Positions 14,352 to 23,520 of a DNA stretch of 43,202 bases are shown one piece after another (the stretch's first letter is position 1; each line of letters begins with the position of its first letter). The position numbers and the translations under genes are program-made. The notes beneath the pieces are model-generated. The model worked only from the letters and a program-made list of their open reading frames with translations. It made no database searches and was not told where the DNA came from. This stretch comes from Bacteroidales bacterium (GTDB lineage: Bacteria > Bacteroidota > Bacteroidia > Bacteroidales > Tenuifilaceae): positions 1 through 43,202 of the forward strand of contig JABFRB010000030.1 in the NCBI GenBank assembly GCA_013141385.1, given 5' to 3'.

Positions 14352-15857
14352 ATGAAAGATTCTGAAATCTCAATGAACCCTAATGAGCTGGTTCAGTTTT
14401 TAAAGAAACCAGCAGATCAATTTACCAAGGATGACATTATATCTTTCTGCGAGGAGAATGGTATTGAAATGGTTAACTTCCGCTATGTTGCTGAGGATGG
14501 GAAGTTAAAGACCTTGAATTTTGTTATAAATTCCAAGGAACATCTCGATTCAATACTTTCTGCAGGAGAACGAGTTGATGGGAGTAGCCTTTTTTCATTC
14601 ATTGAGGCAGGTAGTAGCGATTTGTATGTAATACCTCGTTATAAAACAGCTTTTGTAAACCCTTTTACAGAAGTTCCAACCATTGATATTCTTTGTACTT
14701 TCTATACCAATGAGGGAAAACCTCTTGAGAGTTCACCTGAATATGTTTTACGGAAAGCTCACGATTTATTTAAGAAAGAAACAGGAGCTACTTTTAAAGC
14801 ACTTGCAGAACTTGAGTATTATGTAATTAGTGAGAGAGAAGATGCATACCCTGGTGTTGACCAAAAAGGGTATCATTCCTCCGAGCCATTTGCAAAATGG
14901 GAAGGCCTTAGAAGGGAAGCTCTTGTATTAATTGCAAAAGCTGGTGGGAAAATCAAATATGGACACTCCGAGGTTGGTTGCTTTATGACTGAGGATAAAC
15001 TATACGAGCAGCACGAAATAGAGTTCTTACCAACCCCTGCTGAACAAGCTGTTGACCAGTTTGTAATTGCAAAATGGATTGTTAGAATGCTTGGGTATCA
15101 GTATGGTGTTGATATCAGTATTGCCCCTAAGATTACAGTTGGGAAGGCAGGAAGCGGCCTCCATTTCCATATGATGGCAGAGAAGGATGGTTGTAATCTA
15201 ATGGTTGAGAATGGCAAGTTAAGCCCAATGGCTCGTAAGATGATTGCTGGAATTCTTGACGTTGCAGATGCTCTAACAGCATTTGGAAACTCAATCCCAA
15301 CTTCATACTTAAGACTTGTGCCTCATCAGGAAGCTCCAACGAATATTTGCTGGGGAGATCGCAACCGTTCAGTAGTTATTCGCGTTCCTCTTGGATGGTC
15401 AGGTGCTCAACACATGATTCAAGATGCTAACCCTCAGGATTGCAAATGCCAGCCCGAAAGTGTTAATAAGCAAACTTTTGAATTCAGAGTACCCGATGGT
15501 TCTGCTGATCCATACCTTTTGGTTGCAGGGCTTATTATTTCATCTTTAAACGGAATCAAACGTCCAGATGCTCTTGAAGTAGCTGAGAAATTGTATGTAG
15601 ATGTGAATATATTCAAGCCAGAATTCAAAGAGAAACTGGCTACACTTAAACAGCTACCACTTTCTTGCTATGAATCAGCCGAAGCGCTTGACGCAAAGCG
15701 TGCATCATTTGAGGCCAATGGCATCTTCCCAAAAGGTATGATTGATTCTCGAATCAAATATTTAAAGGCTTTTAATGATAAGGGTCTTAGCGAGAAACTT
15801 TATGGTAAAAACGACGAAATAGCTAAGTTAGTTCAACAATTCTTGCATATTGCATAG
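14352..15857 (+). CDS. glnA: glutamine synthetase, type I-like
   Basis: A 501-residue cytoplasmic enzyme making glutamine from glutamate, ammonia and ATP. Motifs in order are SLFSFIEAGSSDLYVIPRY (beta-grasp domain, about residues 78-96), the metal-binding glutamate in ELEYYV, GHSEVGC and HEIEFLPTPAEQAVDQ, the glutamate-site AGSGLHFHM with the conserved His, LRLVPHQEAPTN and the WGDRNRSVVIRVP nucleotide site, and EFRVPDGSADPYLLVAGL. It is slightly longer than classical GSI (about 440-470) and much shorter than the GSIII enzymes (about 700) common in Bacteroides. The E. coli adenylylation context NLYDLP is replaced by KLYVDV, so adenylylation control is doubtful. It is a single gene with its own promoter and terminator. 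Some GSI-like homologues act on other amines, so paralogue function is possible. Confidence 0.88.
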   Translation: MKDSEISMNPNELVQFLKKPADQFTKDDIISFCEENGIEMVNFRYVAEDGKLKTLNFVINSKEHLDSILSAGERVDGSSLFSFIEAGSSDLYVIPRYKTAFVNPFTEVPTIDILCTFYTNEGKPLESSPEYVLRKAHDLFKKETGATFKALAELEYYVISEREDAYPGVDQKGYHSSEPFAKWEGLRREALVLIAKAGGKIKYGHSEVGCFMTEDKLYEQHEIEFLPTPAEQAVDQFVIAKWIVRMLGYQYGVDISIAPKITVGKAGSGLHFHMMAEKDGCNLMVENGKLSPMARKMIAGILDVADALTAFGNSIPTSYLRLVPHQEAPTNICWGDRNRSVVIRVPLGWSGAQHMIQDANPQDCKCQPESVNKQTFEFRVPDGSADPYLLVAGLIISSLNGIKRPDALEVAEKLYVDVNIFKPEFKEKLATLKQLPLSCYESAEALDAKRASFEANGIFPKGMIDSRIKYLKAFNDKGLSEKLYGKNDEIAKLVQQFLHIA

Positions 15858-15882
15858 AATTAGGATATTATGTTTATTCAAA

Positions 15883-15923
15883 AAAAAGCCCCCTATGAAT
15901 GCTTTATTCTCAGGGGGCTTTTT
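15883..15923 (+). terminator. glnA intrinsic terminator
   Basis: AAAAAGCCCCCT and AGGGGGCTTTTT form a 12-bp stem with a 17-nt loop. A T-rich run follows. It lies 26 nt after the glnA stop codon. Confidence 0.85.
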
Positions 15924-15981
15924 AATTTTTAATTTTCGTATATAAATTCAAAAAATTCATAACTTAGACGACTTTCGTTTT

Positions 15982-18900
15982 ATGATTATGAGGAGAGAAA
16001 GAGGTGCTATTGTAATTACATCAAACGAATTAATCGTTAGTAGGGTTAAAGAAAATCTGATAACCTTAGGATTTACTGACTTTACTGTTATTCCAAATGC
16101 TGCTAGCATACAAACAGTTAAACCTAACTCATCCTTTGAACTTATAGTACTTGAACTCAATAATGAGAGTGAGGTATGGTTATCGGAGACAAAGGAAACT
16201 ATTCAAAAATATTTTGGTTTTATAATACCAATAATCATTTATGCTGCCGAAGTTAGAGCAAAAGAGTTGGTGAGAAAGGGTCTTTTGAGTAATTTTGGTT
16301 ATATCAATCATTCCTTTACACTTCGTGAGCTGGAATTGTGCTTAGAGGCTTTTATAGTAACAGGGAGTTCAATAGCCAAAAACGATTTACGAATAAATAT
16401 TGGAGGATTTCAGGCTCTTTTTAATTTATCTCCTAGTGGAGTTATTATTTGCAATGAATCGGGTGAAATTATTAATGCTAATAGAATACTTTGCGACCTT
16501 TTAGGGTATAGTCTTGAAGAGTTACTTTCCATGCATGTTAAGGATATTGCTCCTAAAAATATTCATAAACAAATAGTTGAAAACATTCAAAGGATAATAA
16601 ATGGCGAAACACTATATTCTGAAGTAATAAACATTTGCAAAGATGGTAGTATCAAATATTTCAACATTGTTGAAACACGAATTATACTTTCGGATGGTAA
16701 ACTCGGTTATGTAATTATGTTATCAGATATTACTAAATGGAAAGAAATAAATATAACACTATCAGAATCAGAAGAAAAATATCGAATTCTCGTTGAGCAA
16801 TCAAATGATGGAATAGCCTATGCCCAGAATGGCAGGTTGATTTTTGGAAACCCGAAAATATTAGAATTAATTGGTATTCCTTCGGAAGAGTTTATTGGTC
16901 AACCTATAGAAAAATTTATTTATTCTGACAAATCAGAAACAATAAAAAACAGATTCGAAAATCAGCATCTTGGAGAAAATATCTCTGATATTTATGAAAC
17001 ATCAATTCTAAGTGCAAATGGGAAACATTTACCTGTTGAGCTTAGCGCAAAAAATGCAAAGTTTAAAGGTGAAAACATAACAATAATATTTATTAGAGAT
17101 ATTTCGAAAAGGAAATTAGCAGAAAAATATTTGAGAGAGAGCGAGGAGAGTTATCGAAGTGTTTTTGATAATGCAAGTGAGGCAATTTATATTCAAGATT
17201 CAAAGGGAATTTTTCTAGATGTTAACAAAGCGGCCTTAAAACTCTACGGATATTCAAAATCCGAAATCGTAGGCCATACACCTGAGAAATTGTCAGCACC
17301 TGATAAAAATAATCTCGAAGAAACGAAAAAAAGATTGATCAAGGCATTTGAAGGAGAAACTCAATTCTTTGAATTTTGGGGTAAAGCAAAAAATGGGAGA
17401 ATTTTCCCTAAGGAAGTATACCTAAATAAAGGGCGTTATTTTGGTAATGATGTCGTATTTGCAATGGCTAGAGAGATATCTGATAGAAAAAACGCTGAAG
17501 AGATTTTAATTGAGAGTGAAGAGAAATACAGAACTTTAGCAGAGCAAATCCCCGTTGGATTGTATCAAATTACTGTTGATGGTCGTTTTTTATACGCAAA
17601 TCTTGCCCTTGCTAAAATAATTGGATTTAATTCAGTTGCTGAATTGATGCAACATAACTCGAATGAATTTTATCTCATTCCTAATAAAAGATTTGATCAC
17701 GCTCAAAGAATAAATAATCAATCACAACAAATAAGTGATGAGTTAAAAATAATTCGCAAGGATGGCAAAATCATATGGGTTAGAGATAATGGACAAATTA
17801 CATACGACAAAAAAGGCGAAATTCTATATATAGCTGGGGTAATCGAGAATATTACTGAGCAAAAAGAAGCTGACGAGGCACTTAGAAATAGTGAGGGTAA
17901 CCTAAGAGCAATGCTAAATGCCATTCCAGATCAAATATTTAAATTTAACAAGGAGGGGGTTTATCTCGATTTGCCTGCAATAGAAAAGGAAGACTTTATT
18001 ATCGAGTCCAATAAAATGAATGGTAAATCCATTTTTGAATTTTTCCCATCCGATTTTTGTAATACTCTACTTTCAAAAATAAACGAATGCTTGGAAACAT
18101 CAAAACTCCAATCATTTGAATATTCAATAATGGTAAAGGATGAATTAAACTTTTTTGAAGCTCGTTTAGTTCCAATTAGAGTGAATGAGGTGCTATCATT
18201 TTTTAGAAATATTACAGATAAGAAGAAGACAGAAGAGAACATTAGAATGCTTGCTCAAACAATTATGAATGTGCAGGAATGTATTTCAATAGAAGATTTA
18301 AATAGTAAACTTATATATGTTAATCCTGCATTTTTAAAGACCTATGGGTATGAAGAAAATGAAGTATTAGGGCAAGATATTTCAATCATTCAATCAGTTT
18401 CAGTTGACAGTAATTTGCCTGAAATAATACTAGAGCGAACCCTTAATGGTGGATGGCAAGGGGAGTTAATAAACAAAAGAAAGGATGGAAGCGAATTCCC
18501 AATATCATTGTCAACCGCTGTTGTAAGAAATGAAAATGGAGAACCATTAGCGTTTGTTGGAGTTGCTAATGATATTACTGATAGAAAAGCTAGCGAACAG
18601 GAGGTTTTAGCAGCAAAGGAAAAAGCGGAGGAGTCGGACAGACTTAAAACGTCTTTCCTAGCTAATATGAGCCATGAGATACGCTCTCCAATGAATGCAA
18701 TCCTTGGGTTTATTCGAATTCTTAAAGAGGAGGAAAACCTCTCTGAAGAAGGAAGGCAATACATTGAACTTATTTCAAACAGCGGGATGCAGCTAATTTC
18801 AATAATCGAGGATATTATAGATACATCTAAAATTCAAGCAAATCAGCTCAGATTGAGTATTCATGAGTTCGATCTTAATGCTCTTCTTTCTGATGTTTTT

Positions 18901-19794
18901 ACAGTATTTAGCACTCAAATTAAGGAGAAACCTACGAGAAGCACCTTACTACTACCTCCAGTATTTGGTAATCCATCACCTTTCCTAATAAATTCTGATG
19001 ATTTAAGAATCAGGCAGATACTAATCAATCTGTTGAGCAATGCAATGAAATTTACTCCAAAAGGTGTTATAGAGTTCGGTTATTCAATTATTATTGATGA
19101 TGAAAATCCTTTAATTAAACTTTTTGTTAAGGATACAGGAATTGGTTTAGCTCCCGAAAAGCAAAAGTTAATCTTTGAAAGATTCCGCCAAGCTGACGAC
19201 TCCTATACTAGAGTATATGGTGGATCGGGTCTTGGTTTAGCCATTTCAAAAGGTTTAATTGAATTACTTGGGGGTGAAATTTGGGTCGAAAGTGAAGTGG
19301 GTAAAGGATCTGAATTTTATTTTACTTTGCCAATAAATTGTGTATTCTCAGAAATAAGAGAAAAACCTGATAGTAGTAAAGTTGAAGATATTGGATTGAA
19401 TAGAGTTGATGGGCTAAATTGGTCTAGTAAGACATTTTTAATTATCGAGGATATCAAAGAGATTCAATTTTACCTTGAAAAAATACTTGAAAGAACAGGT
19501 GTAAAATTACTTTTTGCCGACTCTTTAAAAGAAGCAAGGCGATTGTTTAATGATAATCAAAAAATTGATTTAGTTTTACTTGATATCCGATTACCTGATG
19601 GTGATGGGTATGATCTATCCCTTGAATTCAAAAGGGCTAAACCCGAAATTCCTATTATTGCCCAAACCGCATATGCAATGTATGGAGAAAAAGAGAAGAG
19701 CGCATCCTTTGGATGTGATGATTATATTACAAAACCCATTGACCCTGATCTTTTATTCTTAAAAATTCATAATGTTTTTCAGAAGGCAGAATAG
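15982..19794 (+). CDS. multi-PAS hybrid sensor histidine kinase
   Basis: A 1270-residue cytoplasmic-looking hybrid kinase with no transmembrane segment evident. Residues 8-128 look like a degenerate receiver (AIVITSNELIVSRVKENL ... ELIVLELN) lacking an obvious phosphoacceptor Asp. Six PAS domains follow at roughly 139-255, 263-378, 386-503, 510-626, 633-748 and 757-870. The HisKA motif SFLANMSHEIRSPMNAILGF has phospho-acceptor H898. The HATPase domain shows INLLSNAMKFTPKG, VKDTGIGL and GGSGLGLAISKGLIELLGG (about 1007-1118). The C-terminal receiver (about 1150-1268) has acceptor D1201 in VLLDIRLPDGDGYD and K in DDYITKPID. It probably senses several intracellular cues and passes phosphate to an unlinked Hpt or regulator. 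An alternative start is the Met at codon 3. Confidence 0.93.
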   Translation: MIMRRERGAIVITSNELIVSRVKENLITLGFTDFTVIPNAASIQTVKPNSSFELIVLELNNESEVWLSETKETIQKYFGFIIPIIIYAAEVRAKELVRKGLLSNFGYINHSFTLRELELCLEAFIVTGSSIAKNDLRINIGGFQALFNLSPSGVIICNESGEIINANRILCDLLGYSLEELLSMHVKDIAPKNIHKQIVENIQRIINGETLYSEVINICKDGSIKYFNIVETRIILSDGKLGYVIMLSDITKWKEINITLSESEEKYRILVEQSNDGIAYAQNGRLIFGNPKILELIGIPSEEFIGQPIEKFIYSDKSETIKNRFENQHLGENISDIYETSILSANGKHLPVELSAKNAKFKGENITIIFIRDISKRKLAEKYLRESEESYRSVFDNASEAIYIQDSKGIFLDVNKAALKLYGYSKSEIVGHTPEKLSAPDKNNLEETKKRLIKAFEGETQFFEFWGKAKNGRIFPKEVYLNKGRYFGNDVVFAMAREISDRKNAEEILIESEEKYRTLAEQIPVGLYQITVDGRFLYANLALAKIIGFNSVAELMQHNSNEFYLIPNKRFDHAQRINNQSQQISDELKIIRKDGKIIWVRDNGQITYDKKGEILYIAGVIENITEQKEADEALRNSEGNLRAMLNAIPDQIFKFNKEGVYLDLPAIEKEDFIIESNKMNGKSIFEFFPSDFCNTLLSKINECLETSKLQSFEYSIMVKDELNFFEARLVPIRVNEVLSFFRNITDKKKTEENIRMLAQTIMNVQECISIEDLNSKLIYVNPAFLKTYGYEENEVLGQDISIIQSVSVDSNLPEIILERTLNGGWQGELINKRKDGSEFPISLSTAVVRNENGEPLAFVGVANDITDRKASEQEVLAAKEKAEESDRLKTSFLANMSHEIRSPMNAILGFIRILKEEENLSEEGRQYIELISNSGMQLISIIEDIIDTSKIQANQLRLSIHEFDLNALLSDVFTVFSTQIKEKPTRSTLLLPPVFGNPSPFLINSDDLRIRQILINLLSNAMKFTPKGVIEFGYSIIIDDENPLIKLFVKDTGIGLAPEKQKLIFERFRQADDSYTRVYGGSGLGLAISKGLIELLGGEIWVESEVGKGSEFYFTLPINCVFSEIREKPDSSKVEDIGLNRVDGLNWSSKTFLIIEDIKEIQFYLEKILERTGVKLLFADSLKEARRLFNDNQKIDLVLLDIRLPDGDGYDLSLEFKRAKPEIPIIAQTAYAMYGEKEKSASFGCDDYITKPIDPDLLFLKIHNVFQKAE

Positions 19795-19828
19795 TTTTAA
19801 AAATCCGATGAAGTTTATGAAGTTTTTA

Positions 19829-20473
19829 CTACGGAGCTAATCGTTCTATTATCCACTCACCGTTCACAAACCTGTATTGAATTCTATCGTGAAGGCGATT
19901 GGTTCGACCTTGCCAAAACTCAAAAAGAGAAGGGCGGAGGAGATACCCACCCCAATTCGATGGGCGATTAATTGGCTTTTCTGAAAATTTATGATGATAA
20001 TCAACCTGTAATGACTCAATATGGTTTCTATTTGGTATTACCTGACTTTGCGGGGATACCAATGCAGCAATTTTACTACCTTCTGGTCTTGAGTCAAAAT
20101 AGTTATCACTTTCGGTCTCACTAACTCTACTTACATATCCTTCTATACGAACCTGTCGCTCAAGTTCAGGCCAAAAGAAAACAAGCGATGCATAAGGATT
20201 TTTCTCAAGTTCCAAAGCTTTCCGGCTATGGTAATTAGTAAAGAATGAGAACCCTCTATTATCAAATTGTTTTAGTAGAACAACCCTTGCCGAAGGCTTT
20301 CCCTCACGGGTTGATGTTGCAAGAATCATAGCGTTGGGTTCGAGAACTTTAGCATTTAAAACTTCATCAAACCATAAACCAAACTGAACAAAAGGGTCGC
20401 GATCAATCTCCTGTTCATCAAGTTTTTTAAGAGTATAATCCCTTCGAATGGAGGCTATATTTCGAGTACTCAT
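19829..20473 (-). CDS. pdxH: pyridoxamine 5'-phosphate oxidase
   Basis: A 214-residue FMN enzyme producing pyridoxal 5'-phosphate from PNP or PMP. Family blocks are DPFVQFGLWFDEVL, AMILATSTREGKPSARVVLLK (residues 45-65, FMN binding), GFSFFTNYHSRKALELEKNPYASLVFFW, QVRIEGYVSRV, and the C-terminus FWQGRTNRLHDRIQYRF followed by ERLAP, the typical PdxH ending. The length is normal. The start codon overlaps the stop of the YihY-like gene (4 nt), so it is the last gene of the DUF4783-nadC-yihY-pdxH operon. Pairing with nadC groups two cofactor pathways (PLP and NAD). It ends 34 bp from the convergent hybrid kinase. Confidence 0.97.
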   Translation of the reverse strand: MSTRNIASIRRDYTLKKLDEQEIDRDPFVQFGLWFDEVLNAKVLEPNAMILATSTREGKPSARVVLLKQFDNRGFSFFTNYHSRKALELEKNPYASLVFFWPELERQVRIEGYVSRVSETESDNYFDSRPEGSKIAALVSPQSQVIPNRNHIESLQVDYHHKFSEKPINRPSNWGGYLLRPSLFEFWQGRTNRLHDRIQYRFVNGEWIIERLAP

Positions 20474-21438
20474 TCTAATATCGGGTTGCTATCACTATCT
20501 AATTTTTCTTTTGCCGATGTAATTGAAGCGTTCAATTCAAACCCAAGGATTAAACCGAAGGCGTTAAAGTATAACCAAAGAAGGAAAACGATTAACCCTC
20601 CCAGAGATCCATAGAAAGTATTGTATTGACCAAAATTGTTAACATAGAATGAAAAAGCCAGCGAGGTAAGAATAATAAGTAAGGTTGCAAGCGACGAACC
20701 TCCTGAGAAAAATCTAAATTTTTCCCTTTTGGCAGGAGCTAAATAGTAAAGAAATGAAATACAAAAATAGAATAGGGCAATAATAATAAACCATTTACCA
20801 ATATCTAAAAGGTAATAAGTCAAATCCATTTCAATCCACCCAAAGTTTATAGCCCAGGTTAAGGACTTTTGGCCGAAAAATATGAGTACTACACCAATCA
20901 TCACTAAAATTGGTAGAATCAGGGTTAAAACAAGTGCAATGAGATGTTGTTCAAAAAACTTTCTGGTTTCGATAGTATGGTATGTAGCATTGAACGCTTC
21001 GATTAATGCATTAACCCCATTATGACTAAAGAAAAGCGCAGCAAAAAATCCGAAGGAAAGCAATCCTCCGCTCTTCATTGTTAGAACTTCGGTTAAAGTT
21101 GATTGAACGGTATGAAAAGCATAATCGGGCATTATTCCTTGTATCAACAAGAGTAGTTGAACCTGAAAATCTTTTACTGGGATATAAGGAATGAGTGTAA
21201 ATAGAAAAATGAGAGTTGGAACAATTGCAAGATAAAAGCTAAAAGCTACCGCCGATGCTCGTGTTGTAATTGCCCCGTTTACAATTCCTTTGAAGAAAAA
21301 TTTAATTACATAATACAAAGGAACCTCATGAAATCCAGGAACGGTAAAACTTTTTGCTTTTTTGATAGCAATTTGGTAGCTAATTTTAAAAAATCTTATT
21401 TGTCTTTGAATAAAACGATTGTTTTGCTTAATGCTCAT
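20470..21438 (-). CDS. YihY/BrkB-family inner-membrane protein
   Basis: A 322-residue polytopic membrane protein of the YihY (formerly 'RNase BN'/BrkB) family. Typical features are an amphipathic N-terminus, GAITTRASAVAFSFYLAIVP (about residues 76-95), FGFFAALFFSHNGVNALIEAFN (about 149-170), LAPAKREKFRFFSGGSSLAT and a final YGSLGGLIVFLLWLYFNAFG (about 271-290), followed by LILGFELNA. About six transmembrane helices are visible. The biochemical function of the family is unsettled; the old RNase assignment has been withdrawn. It lies between nadC (9-nt gap) and pdxH (4-nt overlap) in one operon, so expression is shared with cofactor biosynthesis, possibly only by position. Confidence 0.9.
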   Translation of the reverse strand: MSIKQNNRFIQRQIRFFKISYQIAIKKAKSFTVPGFHEVPLYYVIKFFFKGIVNGAITTRASAVAFSFYLAIVPTLIFLFTLIPYIPVKDFQVQLLLLIQGIMPDYAFHTVQSTLTEVLTMKSGGLLSFGFFAALFFSHNGVNALIEAFNATYHTIETRKFFEQHLIALVLTLILPILVMIGVVLIFFGQKSLTWAINFGWIEMDLTYYLLDIGKWFIIIALFYFCISFLYYLAPAKREKFRFFSGGSSLATLLIILTSLAFSFYVNNFGQYNTFYGSLGGLIVFLLWLYFNAFGLILGFELNASITSAKEKLDSDSNPILE

Positions 21439-21447
21439 AAGAGAATC

Positions 21448-22290
21448 CTATACTTTCTTTAGATTCATATCAATACTTTTGATCTGATGAGTTATTGCTC
21501 CTACAGATATAAAATCAACTCCACATTCAGCATAACCTCTTACTGTATCTAGGTTTATTCCACCGGATGATTCCGTTTCGAAACGACCATTAATCATTTT
21601 AACGGCTAGTCGGGTATTCTCGAGGTTAAAATTATCGAGCATAATTCTTTGAACGCTCCCAACAGATAATACCCTTTCAACTTCATTCAAATTGCGTGTT
21701 TCAACCTCAATTCCAATACTTTTCCCTGTTCTTAAGAGATAATTTTTCGCTTGTAGAATTGCATTCTCAATACTTCCAGCAAAATCAATATGGTTGTCCT
21801 TAAGCATTATCATATCGTAAAGCCCCATACGATGATTTTCACCACCTCCAATTTTCACAGCAATCTTATCAAGCACCCTCATACCAGGTGTAGTTTTCCG
21901 AGTATCAAGAATTTTGGCTTTGGTTCCCTCAATTTTTTTTACGTATTCATTGGTTTGCGTTGCAATTCCACTCATGCGTTGCATCACATTTAGAACTATC
22001 CGTTCGGCTTGAAGTAGCGAGTGAGTTTTACCTTCAGCAGTAAAAATAAAATCGCCCGAATTTACAGGAGTACCATCAATAATAAGAACCTCAAAATCAA
22101 TGTAGATATCTAATTTACGATAAATTCTTTTAGCAATTTCAACCCCAGCAATTATGCCCTGTTGCTTAACCATTAACCGAACCTTTCCCTTTGCGGATTC
22201 TGGTATACAAGAAAGCGATGAGTGATCACCATCGCCAATATCCTCCGCTATAGCTAAATCAATTAGGCTATCAATTAGAATATCTTCCAT
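21448..22290 (-). CDS. nadC: nicotinate-nucleotide pyrophosphorylase (carboxylating)
   Basis: A 280-residue QPRTase that converts quinolinate and PRPP to nicotinate mononucleotide in de novo NAD synthesis. The N-terminal part has AEDIGDGDHSSLSCIPE. The catalytic barrel shows LQAERIVLNVMQRMSGIAT, KILDTRKTTPGMRVLDKIAV and GGGENHRMGLYDMIMLKDNH, with the conserved Arg, His and Lys residues. IMLDNFN and SGGINLDTVRGYAECGVDFI close the PRPP site. Full length and no substitutions were noticed in the motifs. It follows the DUF4783 gene by 28 nt and precedes the YihY gene by 9 nt. Confidence 0.97.
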   Translation of the reverse strand: MEDILIDSLIDLAIAEDIGDGDHSSLSCIPESAKGKVRLMVKQQGIIAGVEIAKRIYRKLDIYIDFEVLIIDGTPVNSGDFIFTAEGKTHSLLQAERIVLNVMQRMSGIATQTNEYVKKIEGTKAKILDTRKTTPGMRVLDKIAVKIGGGENHRMGLYDMIMLKDNHIDFAGSIENAILQAKNYLLRTGKSIGIEVETRNLNEVERVLSVGSVQRIMLDNFNLENTRLAVKMINGRFETESSGGINLDTVRGYAECGVDFISVGAITHQIKSIDMNLKKV

Positions 22291-22318
22291 TGTTGATTAA
22301 AGGGATTATTAATTTGAA

Positions 22319-22744
22319 TTATTCGTTGACTCCTTCGTCGTTTTGCTCAATCCTAAGCTGATGAATAAGAGTTTGGTTATTCTCTGTTTTCATAAAAAAC
22401 GATACTCGAAGATTACCGCTTTTTACAGTTAAAGTTCCTATCGCAAAACTTGATACATCTTTTACACCCTGATGATTAATAATAAATTTGGTGGGCTTAT
22501 TCTCTTCAAAAAAATCTTTAAGAAGAATTTCAGCTTGTGATATGCTATAGAAATTTTCTTTCCCTACAATCTCAAGCTCAACGGTTTCGGTAAAATACTT
22601 CGAAAGTTCCTTCGAATTACCAGTTTGGAGTGCTGTGGATACCTTTTTCATAACATCCGTTGCATTCTGACTCATTGTAAATGCAAATACAGTCATAATG
22701 CTAAGCGCTAATATTATAAGAGGTAGAATTTTAGTTTTTATCAT
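22319..22744 (-). CDS. DUF4783 exported protein, NTF2-like
   Basis: A 141-residue protein with an N-terminal signal sequence (ILPLIILALSIMTVFAFTMS) and a small NTF2-like domain. The pattern ATDVMKKVSTALQTGNSKEL, LEIVGKENFYSISQAEILLKDFF, HQGVKDVSSFAIGTL and VSFFMKTENNQTLIHQLRI matches DUF4783, a family found in Bacteroidota. It is likely periplasmic; the function is not established. It is the first gene of the operon leading into nadC, a neighbourhood I recall as common in the phylum, and is divergent from rlmH across a 229-bp gap. Confidence 0.88.
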   Translation of the reverse strand: MIKTKILPLIILALSIMTVFAFTMSQNATDVMKKVSTALQTGNSKELSKYFTETVELEIVGKENFYSISQAEILLKDFFEENKPTKFIINHQGVKDVSSFAIGTLTVKSGNLRVSFFMKTENNQTLIHQLRIEQNDEGVNE

Positions 22745-22973
22745 TTTCTTTTTTTTAATATTTATCCAGTATACTACTTAGGATAACAAAGTTTAGACCA
22801 AAAAGCTAGAGCCATTAAATGGTAAATTTAATTTAGAATTGGCAAAATACCTAATTTTACCTAAAATCAGATATTCAAAACTTATTGTAAATTGCTTGAG
22901 TTCGTTGAACAAGATATTATATTTACCAAATCCCCTTAAGGTTTGATTTTTTTGCAATCTAATAAGCTGGTTA

Positions 22974-23447
22974 ATGAAGATAACTCTAATAGTTGTTGGC
23001 AAAATAGACAAAAGGTATATTCTTGATGGTTTCACTGAATATGAAAAAAGACTTTCACACTACTGCAAACTTGATGTCAAAGTGATACCTGACATAAAGA
23101 ATTCAAAAGCGATGACGCCAGCTATTCAGATGCAAAAGGAAGGAGAATTAATCCTAGCTGCAATTCGTTCATCAACAGAGGTTATAATTCTTGATGAGAG
23201 GGGGAGTGAGTACACATCAATAGATTTTGCAAGATTTATTGAGAAAAAAGCCGTATTGGGATTAAAAGAAATTACATTTATTATTGGTGGACCATACGGT
23301 TTTTCGCCCGATGTAAAATCAAAGGCTACGGCAATGGTTTCGTTATCACAGATGACTTTTTCACATCAAATTGTTAGGTTAGTTTTTATGGAGCAGCTCT
23401 ACCGGGCAATGACAATCATTAAAGGAGAACCATATCATCACGAGTAA
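22974..23447 (+). CDS. rlmH: 23S rRNA pseudouridine(1915) N3-methyltransferase
   Basis: A 157-residue SPOUT methyltransferase acting on assembled 70S ribosomes at helix 69. Sequence hallmarks are VVGKIDKRYILDGFTEYEKRL, VIILDERGSEYTSIDFARFI, TFIIGGPYGFSPDVKSKA (SAM-binding knot) and the C-terminus SQMTFSHQIVRLVFMEQLYRA ending in IIKGEPYHHE, which is diagnostic. The length is standard. It shares the 229-bp intergenic region with the divergent DUF4783 operon and lies 73 bp upstream of the large histidine kinase gene. Confidence 0.97.
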   Translation: MKITLIVVGKIDKRYILDGFTEYEKRLSHYCKLDVKVIPDIKNSKAMTPAIQMQKEGELILAAIRSSTEVIILDERGSEYTSIDFARFIEKKAVLGLKEITFIIGGPYGFSPDVKSKATAMVSLSQMTFSHQIVRLVFMEQLYRAMTIIKGEPYHHE

Positions 23448-23520
23448 AAATTAGTTTTCTAGGTTAAAATATAAGAAGCGGCTTAGTTTTTGATGCAATT
23501 AAAGTCCAAAAAAAACAGCT

